64,000 bases of DNA from Ignavibacteriaceae bacterium (lineage in GTDB: Bacteria > Bacteroidota > Ignavibacteria > Ignavibacteriales > Ignavibacteriaceae): contig JABWCL010000010.1 in NCBI GenBank assembly GCA_013360295.1, forward strand, positions 55,847-119,846, written 5' to 3'. The position numbers were made by a program, and so were the translations under genes. Below the pieces are notes generated by a model. It was not told the DNA's origin. It was given only the letters and a program-made list of their open reading frames with translations, and searched no databases. Position 1 is the first letter of the stretch. Every line of letters starts with the position of its first letter. Shown piece by piece: positions 36,001 through 42,075 of this stretch.

Positions 36001-36307
36001 AAACGCCCGAATAAATATATTCATAACCGGAATAAACGCATATAACCGACTTCGTGCCGTTACCGTTATTTATCGCCGCGAAGTTAGCGATATAGGTTTC
36101 ATCAAAATTATCATAACTTACTTTGGTGTAAGGAACCCGCACCCTGTTTTTCAGGTCACTGATAAAAGCCGCGCTGTTGGGATTAATCGCGTCATAATAA
36201 CTGCCCGCCTGGGCGAAAACTTTTTCAGTTGACAGTGACAGTGTCAGGGACAGTATCAGTGACAGTGTCAGTATCAGTGGTTTGCCTCTGTAGGAAGCGT
36301 TGGTCAT
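33059..36307 (-). CDS. Secreted endonuclease I with Calx-beta domains and T9SS signal
   Basis: A 1082-residue surface nuclease. Its signal peptide (1-34) has a core of Leu-Ser/Leu-Thr repeats. The endonuclease-I domain (about 35-290, beta-beta-alpha-metal type, degrading DNA/RNA) shows REHTFCHSW (Glu111, His112) and DQHHLFPTHQNNANAVRSNHP with Asn150. Then come a fibronectin-III domain (about 296-400), two Calx-beta repeats (about 405-635; both with DDD-type Ca sites), a choice-of-anchor beta-sandwich (640-880), an FN3-like module and the sorting domain (NYPNPFGGGNS to the end). It is a paralogue of the next gene. Likely a role is extracellular DNA degradation or nutrition. Confidence 0.93.
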   Translation of the reverse strand: MTNASYRGKPLILTLSLILSLTLSLSTEKVFAQAGSYYDAINPNSAAFISDLKNRVRVPYTKVSYDNFDETYIANFAAINNGNGTKSVICVYSGYEYIYSGVFTWGVMSREHTFCHSWMPSFSSTSGDEYADQHHLFPTHQNNANAVRSNHPLGKVTTVTSQFLDGKLGTNALGQLVYEPRDKQKGDAARALLYMMLRYDGIDGVAWNLNWLNNTRLPALNEAPQAFETLLNWHRQDPPDKHEVERGNYIQSVQQNRNPFTDRPEYVSYINFNNFSKLSPVYDPEPSNYPVSLVATSTSTSITVNWTDASGTQVPSGYLVQIFSKDDYFLPIDGEIYSDDTTLSDGKGLFNVTHTGGANGITFERLASGTAYYVTVYSYNGGGALRNYKINGVFPRVSKATGASTNTVVNFIGTTATVKEDTGSVTLRLGIINPSPTAATSVQVILISGDSSDINNYTAQTVIFPSGSAGDQFVTVDVTNDTLLEGDEAFVFKLQNISGGTNAVIGQNPEFSLIIRDDDLTTVQFTASSALANEGDGQLSLVLMIDNPNSIIPTTATVALVSGSPADLGGFTSQTVTFPAGSSQNQSVVITITDDNEQEPTEFFEFSIEDVSGGNSAQAGPLSLFTLTLVDNEAIAINLLDNFNRSSSNTLGGTPTSPVSLNWSETETVAGSAIAIDSSRLKISSGVSGKDFAYVNLSTLTGYNTVLNNANGLMMWAVNMKHTRPNPSGFDAGNYGIAFVLAKSTSSIDGGTGYAVVHGNSGSVDPIRLAKFNNGFASNGSMTNVIAGGAYGSGYHSIKVIFDPSNSSWALYADSSSAAFPYEDPRNTATLLGTAVDNTYTGTSLPYFGCLWNHNVTSSEFAVFDDIYISDPGWMLPVELVSFVAENIDGNVKLRWVTATEVNNRGFEIIKLKVISEKLIQSGGENSGEGKIIGFVSGAGSSGNISSYSFTDENVAPGEYRYRLKQVDNDGSFSFSNEVSVTVSSPGNFMLEQNYPNPFGGGNSVTSFRFYLPVSGNVKFAVYDVLGREIANLLSGKTDAGVHTVNYNAAKIHSGVYFYKITVTGDAGQVLFSSTRKMIVIK
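33551..33578. repeat. Four TTAACTT-type heptamers inside the endonuclease gene
   Basis: Four consecutive seven-base units ending in CTT (the same family as the intergenic TTAACTT repeats) encode KLKVISEKL in the loop after RGFEII. In the other five T9SS proteins of this window, the same loop instead carries heptamers of a different family. Confidence 0.8.
36231..36278. repeat. Eight hexamers coding the signal-peptide core
   Basis: Eight units of the pattern RNCAGT encode residues 11-26 of the endonuclease, an alternating Leu-Ser/Leu-Thr/Leu-Ile run that forms the entire hydrophobic core of its signal peptide. The neighbouring paralogue has 13 such units. Confidence 0.9.
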
Positions 36308-36606
36308 AAAATGATTTCGTTAATTATTGTTTATTAATATTTCAATATAACAAAAATTGCTATCAGCGGCTCTGGAAGAATTTTTAGAGTTTTGATGGAA
36401 CACAGATAACACGGATCAGACGGATTTTCGCAGATTAGCCCCCACCACGAACTCATCCCCCTGCCCCTCCCTTGTGGGATCCTCCAGACTTCTCTTGTAA
36501 ATAGAAGGGGGAGAGTTAATAATTTTTAATCCCTTTGGGGATTTTTAATTTACTATCCCGTTCGTGGGATGAGTTTAATTCTTAATTCTTAATTCTTAAT
36601 TTTTAA
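36308..36606. other. Repeat-bearing gap between the two endonuclease genes
   Basis: A 299-base gap. Bases about 36391-36520 match 41518-41640 over roughly 120 bases: GTTTTGATGGAAC, ACACRGATCA, TTTTCGCAGAT, then ACTCATCCCC and a C-rich/G-rich inverted repeat. From 36575 to 36608, TTAATTC heptamers run up to the stop codon of the next gene. The promoter of the gene at 33059 must lie at the low-coordinate end. Confidence 0.7.
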
Positions 36607-39600
36607 TTATTTAATTAAGGACATTTTCCTTGTAGATGAAAACAGCATTTCGCCGTTGTCTCCGGTTACCGTGAGCCTGTAAAAGTAAATTCCGCTGTTG
36701 AGCTGCCCCGCGTAAAACTTTACGCTGTGCGAGCCGGCATCCTTCTTTCCGTTAACAACCTCCGCAACTTCTTCGCCAAGCAAGTCATAAACAGTAAGTT
36801 TAACATTACCGCCTGCCATCAACTGATAAGCTAGTACGGTTGACGGATTAAACGGATTCGGATAATTCTGCGCAAGATCATACCGTTCCGGAACTCCGGT
36901 AGTAATCTCAATAACATTAGAATAATCTGACTTACCGTCCGTATCAATCTGTTTCAGCCTGTATAAATATTTCGTGGCGGAAGAAACATTCCTGTCAGTG
37001 AAAGAATAAGATTTCTCTGAGTTGCTGTTTCCATTGCCCGGAACAAATCCGATCTTTTCCCATTTTTCTGTTCCCTGTTCTCCGTTCTCTGATCTTTGTA
37101 TCTCGAATCCGTAGTTATTTACTTCGGTTGCTGTGATCCAGTTGAGCTTCACCGTACCATCGGTTTGCTTTGCTGTAAACGTACTTAGTTCAACTGGTAG
37201 CGGCGAATTGCCCCAACCAGTGCCTATCCGAATTCCATCTACAACGATATTCTGTCCTGCATCTGCTTGTCTTAACGCAATGGAACTAGGATCAATATCA
37301 GAGATGGCAGCATCTTCCAATGGTCCAATTGTTGGCGTTCCGGGTTCAGTTTCATAATTATCGCTATTATTAAAAACAAATAAACTCACTTTATCGTTTA
37401 AAGATCCGCTAATAATCTCGTACTTCAGCACCAACAAATATGTTTGACTTTTAGAATAACTGGCTGTTGAGTATGTACCGGTATTAGACCCCTTGCTTAA
37501 ACCAAATTTGAAGTTACTGCCATCAGCAGTAATAAATACTCTGCCACGAAACGTGGTGCCTATTGACGCAGGCCCGAAGTGAATAAAATAAACAGTTGCC
37601 ACCGCATCAACTTTTACAAGGAAACTGGCATACACATTACCAGAAGTTTGGGTTGTAAATGTCCTGTGAATATCTTCTCCAGTGTTGTCAACCAAGGCCG
37701 CGTTACCGGTAGTTGAGGGATAGTTCGGAAATGTTAAGCCCGATGCGTTTACAGTAATTGGATTTGTTCCCCCAGCGTTATGCGCAGTCCACCCGTTATC
37801 AGTTAAATACGTTGCTGCCGTATAATTAAAATTTTCTTCAAGTAATAACTCTGTGTTTATTGGTGTTGCAGAAACTTCACTCCCCGCACTCCACACACTT
37901 CCGCGCCTGGTGAAGATCTTAAAGTAATATGTTGTCCCGTTTGTTAGTCCGGTTACTGTTTGCGGACTTGTTGTTCCCTTATAAACCACGCGGCCGGTCC
38001 CGTCAAAAAGAGTCCCCGAACCAAAAGCGAGGTTTGCTGTGTATGCACTCCCGTCTCCGCTTGGTGAGGCGCTGACAGAAGATGATGGTTTTGCAACTAT
38101 CATTATTTCAGTATAACAAGCCGGAAGTGTAAAGGCAACTGAAGCCTGCGCATTACCTGCGGTGGCAGATGCTCCGGTAACATCTGTCGGCGTGCAGTCA
38201 GGAAATGTTTGGATGCCTCCCGCTGTGATCGTCCCGCTAACGGTTCCTGCCTCAAAAGTAAAATTTGAATTTGAGAGTGACGGCACATTTATCGTATTCA
38301 GGTATGTAGCCGTTTCGGATATATCCGCGGTTATCCAGAAATAGCGAATACCAATATTACACTCCTGCGTGAGGGAAGAAAAAGTCACCGCCTCGCCGTG
38401 ATCTATTCCCGCGCCGGAGATGCTGCCTATAGGGTCCCCTCCGGGGAAACTACTTGTTGTGCTTGTGTACAATTTAAAGTTTGTAATGTCCCCCGCAATA
38501 AATGATCCGCCTGCGGTAAAAGTCAACGAGTTTAATTCTGCGTTTGCATCCGCAACAGTTGCCTTAAAGGTTGACAGAATATGATTTGTTGAGCCCTGGT
38601 TCGCATTTGCCGCAGCTACCTGTGTGCCGTTATCAGCAAGCGTGACAGCGGGAGTTGTTACCTGAACTTTGACCGATACATTATCAAAAAATGCAGTTTG
38701 GCTTGCGGCTGTTGAACCTGCCCAGTACGCGCCCATATAATTAAGGGCAGTACTAGTATACGTATTATCAATTACCGTTCCCTGAGAAGTTAAGATGCCT
38801 GAAGCGGGGTCTGAAAATTCTGTAGCTCCGTCATTTCTTAAGAAAAGTTCCCATTGATTGTTCGCCGGATCGTATGTAACACTTACACTAATGTACTCCG
38901 CCCCGAAATCCGTTAATCCTGTTGTATTGGAAGTTATTAAGTTTGTGGAAGAAGACAATCCCCCTGATAATTTAATCAAGCGTATAGCATCTGTGCTGCC
39001 GGTTTGACCCAAGGCAACCGCATATCCCGTCCCACTATTGATAACACTTGAAATAGTTGACCCGGCTAAGATAAAAGCAACCCCATAACTGCCGGAGCTA
39101 AATCCTGCGGGATCAGTCCTGATCTGCCGCATGTTAAACTTCCAAGTGATCAATCCTGGATTTGAGGATAATGTCGTACTGTAAGGGCTTGAGAAGCCGG
39201 ATGTGGGAGTATAAGCGAAGATCCAGCCACTTTCATTGGTGGCAGCAGATGCATCATTTGTAAGTTCGAGTTGCGCCGGTGAGGTATTCCTTCTTGCCCC
39301 CCAGTCAGCCCCTAAGCGCACAACACTCCAGGAACTGGAACCGATTGCCCCGCTCGTTGTCCACGTTGCGCTGGTATTCGTACTAAAATTATCCTCAAAA
39401 ACATTAGACCCCGATGATCCGTCATTATCAATAATAGTTAGTGTAAATATTCCCGGAGTTCCGGCTTGCGCGCTGTTACCTCCGCTTACCGATTCGATGG
39501 AAAATTCAAAAACACCGGTTCCTTCAACATCATCGTCATCTGTAATCGTAACCGTTACTGTCTGATTCGCGCTGCTGTTGGCGGGAAACGTAACTTCCTG

Positions 39601-41358
39601 CGAAGCGAAACTTCCCACATCGGCAGGATCACCCGATACCAGGTCAACAGTCGCGACAGTCGCGACACTTGGTGACGGATTCGTAATTGATAACGTCAGG
39701 TTATAGGTGCCCGATCCCTCGCCTACCGTCGCGGAAGAGGAGGTGAACTGCACGGTTGTTACATCATTATCCTGTACCGTCAGCGTATATGTTGAGCTGC
39801 TCCCAATTGATGCGGAAGTACCTCCTGAAACATTCTGAAGCGTAAATACAAAACCTTCGTCTCCCTCAGCCAAAGCGTCATCGGTGACCGTGACGGTGAC
39901 AGTCTGATTCGCGCTGCTGTTCGCGGGGAAGATCACATTCTGTGTTGTGTAGTTGTTAAGGTCAGAAGCGGCGCCGGAGGTTAAGGCAACCTGAACTGTG
40001 CAGGCAACCGACGGGCTTGGGTTTGTAATGCCGACTGTAAGGTTAACAGTACCAACACTTTCACTTACGGTAGAACTGGTACCGACAAAATTTACTACGG
40101 TATTTGAAGAAGAAGATGTCGTTCCTGTTACCTGCGGCAGTGTACCGTTGATTTTGTAATTCCTTGAGGAGCCGGTGCCGTTATAAGAATAAATCGTAAC
40201 ATAATAAGCAGTATTGGATGAAAGCCCGGTATTAAAAGTATAGTTATTCGCAGCGCTGTAATCAACATTCACAACACCTTTTCCGTCTGACAGGTCAGTA
40301 TCATCGGAATAGGTTTCGCCGTCAATCGGCAGATAATAATTGTCGGCATTGTAAATAATAATAAGGTACCCGGAAGGGGCCTGTGAACCCGCCGTTGCGT
40401 CCGTCCAGTTTACCTGAACACTGGAGCTTGTGGTTGAAGTTGATAATGCAGTAGGATAATTCGCCGGCTCGGTTGAGTAAGACGGACTAAGCTTTGTAAG
40501 GTCGTTAAAATTAATATAGTTTATATATTCCGGATGGTCGGCAAACGGATTCCGGTTCCCCTGTATTGATTGTATGTAGTTGATTCTGTCAATTTCATAT
40601 TTATCAGGCGGGTCCTGCTTGTGCCAGTTGAGGAGTGTAGTGAGGTCCTGCGGGGCTTCACTGAGAGAGGGAAGCCTTGTATTATTCAGCCAGTTCATAT
40701 TCCAGGTATTTCCGTCAACACCGTCATAACGTACGAGCATATATAGGATCGCGCGAGCGGCGTCCCCCTTTTGCTTGTCGCGCGGTTCATAAACAACCTG
40801 ACTTGAAGCATTCGTGCCCAACTTACCGTCCATAAAAGTATAGGTGGGTGTTGTAACTACTCCCAGCGGATGATTGCTTCTTCTGTTATTCGCGTTGTTC
40901 TGATGTGTCGGGAACAGATGATGCTGATCAGAGTATTCCTGTAATTCACTCGGGTGCGTAGGCATCCAACTGTGACAGAAAGTATGTTCACGACTGAATA
41001 CTGTCCATTTAAATGCCGAATCGGCATCCCAGATAAATTCATATCCGGAATAAACACAAAAGACGGATTTTGTACCATCCCCATTATTTATTGCATAAAA
41101 ATTATTTATAAGGGTATTAACATAACCCGGAGTATACGAAATCTGTGTATAAGGACTTCTTATTCTTGTTTTAAGATCCGAAACGAAAGACGAAGCGGAG
41201 GGGGTTAAGGCATCGTAGTAAGTACCGGCCTGGGCGAAGACTGTTTCAGTTGACAGTATCAGTGTCAGTGACAGTGTCAGTAACAGTTTCAGTGACAGTG
41301 TCAGTAACAGTTTCAGTGACAGTGTCAGTTGTTTCCCCCTGTAGGAAGCATTGATCAT
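36607..41358 (-). CDS. Large secreted endonuclease I, Calx-beta and T9SS protein
   Basis: A 1583-residue paralogue of the nuclease at 33059. The signal peptide has a 26-residue core coded by 13 hexamers (residues 11-36), which is unusually long. The endonuclease-I domain follows, with SREHTFCHSW and HQNNANNRRSNHPLG, then FN3, two Calx-beta domains (SVGTVNLTVGITNPSPS and GSGTYNLTLSITNPSPS types), a lectin-like choice-of-anchor block, a BNR/Ig-like domain (VTLADNGTQV to NFTFEAGTV), another FN3-like and a laminin-G-like block. It ends in an FN3 module and sorting domain (YPNPFNPSTVLAYQL). Upstream DNA is duplicated relative to the first nuclease, so the two arose by tandem duplication and grew apart in domain content. 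Confidence 0.92.
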   Translation of the reverse strand: MINASYRGKQLTLSLKLLLTLSLKLLLTLSLTLILSTETVFAQAGTYYDALTPSASSFVSDLKTRIRSPYTQISYTPGYVNTLINNFYAINNGDGTKSVFCVYSGYEFIWDADSAFKWTVFSREHTFCHSWMPTHPSELQEYSDQHHLFPTHQNNANNRRSNHPLGVVTTPTYTFMDGKLGTNASSQVVYEPRDKQKGDAARAILYMLVRYDGVDGNTWNMNWLNNTRLPSLSEAPQDLTTLLNWHKQDPPDKYEIDRINYIQSIQGNRNPFADHPEYINYINFNDLTKLSPSYSTEPANYPTALSTSTTSSSVQVNWTDATAGSQAPSGYLIIIYNADNYYLPIDGETYSDDTDLSDGKGVVNVDYSAANNYTFNTGLSSNTAYYVTIYSYNGTGSSRNYKINGTLPQVTGTTSSSSNTVVNFVGTSSTVSESVGTVNLTVGITNPSPSVACTVQVALTSGAASDLNNYTTQNVIFPANSSANQTVTVTVTDDALAEGDEGFVFTLQNVSGGTSASIGSSSTYTLTVQDNDVTTVQFTSSSATVGEGSGTYNLTLSITNPSPSVATVATVDLVSGDPADVGSFASQEVTFPANSSANQTVTVTITDDDDVEGTGVFEFSIESVSGGNSAQAGTPGIFTLTIIDNDGSSGSNVFEDNFSTNTSATWTTSGAIGSSSWSVVRLGADWGARRNTSPAQLELTNDASAATNESGWIFAYTPTSGFSSPYSTTLSSNPGLITWKFNMRQIRTDPAGFSSGSYGVAFILAGSTISSVINSGTGYAVALGQTGSTDAIRLIKLSGGLSSSTNLITSNTTGLTDFGAEYISVSVTYDPANNQWELFLRNDGATEFSDPASGILTSQGTVIDNTYTSTALNYMGAYWAGSTAASQTAFFDNVSVKVQVTTPAVTLADNGTQVAAANANQGSTNHILSTFKATVADANAELNSLTFTAGGSFIAGDITNFKLYTSTTSSFPGGDPIGSISGAGIDHGEAVTFSSLTQECNIGIRYFWITADISETATYLNTINVPSLSNSNFTFEAGTVSGTITAGGIQTFPDCTPTDVTGASATAGNAQASVAFTLPACYTEIMIVAKPSSSVSASPSGDGSAYTANLAFGSGTLFDGTGRVVYKGTTSPQTVTGLTNGTTYYFKIFTRRGSVWSAGSEVSATPINTELLLEENFNYTAATYLTDNGWTAHNAGGTNPITVNASGLTFPNYPSTTGNAALVDNTGEDIHRTFTTQTSGNVYASFLVKVDAVATVYFIHFGPASIGTTFRGRVFITADGSNFKFGLSKGSNTGTYSTASYSKSQTYLLVLKYEIISGSLNDKVSLFVFNNSDNYETEPGTPTIGPLEDAAISDIDPSSIALRQADAGQNIVVDGIRIGTGWGNSPLPVELSTFTAKQTDGTVKLNWITATEVNNYGFEIQRSENGEQGTEKWEKIGFVPGNGNSNSEKSYSFTDRNVSSATKYLYRLKQIDTDGKSDYSNVIEITTGVPERYDLAQNYPNPFNPSTVLAYQLMAGGNVKLTVYDLLGEEVAEVVNGKKDAGSHSVKFYAGQLNSGIYFYRLTVTGDNGEMLFSSTRKMSLIK
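37064..37098. repeat. Five CAGRGAA-family heptamers in the C-terminal module
   Basis: Five consecutive heptamers (reverse strand CAGAAAA, CAGGGAA and relatives) encode the SENGEQGTE segment after FEIQR in the FN3-like module before the sorting domain. This is the most diverged of the five homologous blocks. Confidence 0.8.
41252..41329. repeat. Thirteen hexamers coding the signal-peptide core
   Basis: Thirteen units of NNCAGT encode residues 11-36 (alternating Leu with Ser, Thr, Lys or Leu). A four-unit higher-order block (GACAGT, GTCAGT, AACAGT, TTCAGT) occurs twice in tandem, a sign of recent expansion. This is five units longer than in the paralogue at 36231. Confidence 0.9.
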
Positions 41359-41680
41359 AAATATGTAATAGTGAAAAATTGTTTATTAAAAAATCAGGAA
41401 CACAGCACCGCGGCTCTGCTCCTTCGCGTCCTTGTGAAATAGGTTATGCGGAAACACCGGATATCAAAGTTTTATCTCTGCGGCTCTGCTCCTTCGCGTC
41501 TCTGCGAGTATGTTTACTGTTTTGATGGAACGCAGATGACACAGATCAATCGGGTTTTCGCAGATCAGCGCCTTCCACCAACTCATCCCCCCCCGCCCCC
41601 CCCTTCTCTTCCAAAGAGAAGGGGGGGGAGAGATTAATTATTAATTAGAAATTCTTATTTCTTAATTTTTAATTCTTAAT
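41359..41680. other. Repeat-rich gap upstream of the second endonuclease
   Basis: It contains a 21-base direct repeat beginning GCGGCTCTGCTCC at 41410-41430 and 41480-41500 (period 70). The approximately 120-base module shared with 36391-36520 follows at 41518-41640, ending in a long C-run/G-run inverted repeat, and then degenerate TTAATTC-type heptamers (41633-41684). No gene is seen here. Confidence 0.7.
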
Positions 41681-41827
41681 TTAAAAAGTTATTTCCGACG
41701 TCAGCCACATCCCCAATATAAAGACCAGCACGGCAATAAAAAAACCAATAGTATAGATTATCAGCAGAAAGCGCTTCTGTCTTTTTTTCACTTCTTTAAG
41801 TGACCGTTCAAGTTCATCCGGCTGCAT
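41681..41827 (-). CDS. Small single-TM protein
   Basis: A 48-residue open frame: a basic, charged amphipathic head (MQPDELERSLKEVKKRQKR) and one membrane helix (FLLIIYTIGFFIAVLVFILGM). Positive charges before the helix predict an N-in topology. It is the last of two tiny genes after the FN3/lamin-tail gene, 22 bases after the GDY protein stop. AGGAG stands eight to ten bases before the ATG. It has no recognised family, and coding status rests on the ribosome site, the context and the clean helix. Confidence 0.65.
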   Translation of the reverse strand: MQPDELERSLKEVKKRQKRFLLIIYTIGFFIAVLVFILGMWLTSEITF

Positions 41828-41849
41828 ACTGCTTCTGCTCCTTAAATCA

Positions 41850-42065
41850 TCAAATCTTTATTTTAGCCGCGAGCGACAGCAATAACAGCGCTACCGGTAC
41901 TACCAGCAGCGCTATCGCGGCAATCACGCCAAAATACGACTTTTTTTCCGTTTTCTTAGCTAAGTTAATACGCTCCTCGTAACCCGGCTCTTTAAGTACG
42001 TAGTCGCCCTGCGACGGGTCCCAGTCTGCGTTAACAGCTATTCCGTTAATTAATTTATCCGCCAA
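41850..42065 (-). CDS. GDY-motif small membrane protein (copy A)
   Basis: A 71-residue protein: a polar head with Trp15, GDY at 20-22, EP at 26-27 and Tyr29, a basic stretch (KKTEKK), one membrane helix and the C-terminal end AAKIKI. The gene at 56472 shares W-x4-GDY-x-EP-x-Y, the basic stretch and the end ASRIKI, and the one at 56078 shares W-x4-GDY. It starts ten bases after the stop of the 964-residue T9SS protein, so it is cotranscribed. I do not recognise the family. Topology predicted is head inside, tail outside. Confidence 0.75.
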   Translation of the reverse strand: MADKLINGIAVNADWDPSQGDYVLKEPGYEERINLAKKTEKKSYFGVIAAIALLVVPVALLLLSLAAKIKI

Positions 42066-42075
42066 ATGATCTTCT

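Noticed and set aside
35246..36232. Long plus-strand frame of 328 codons inside the endonuclease gene
   Set aside because: It is antisense to a well-supported endonuclease-I coding sequence and shows no domain.
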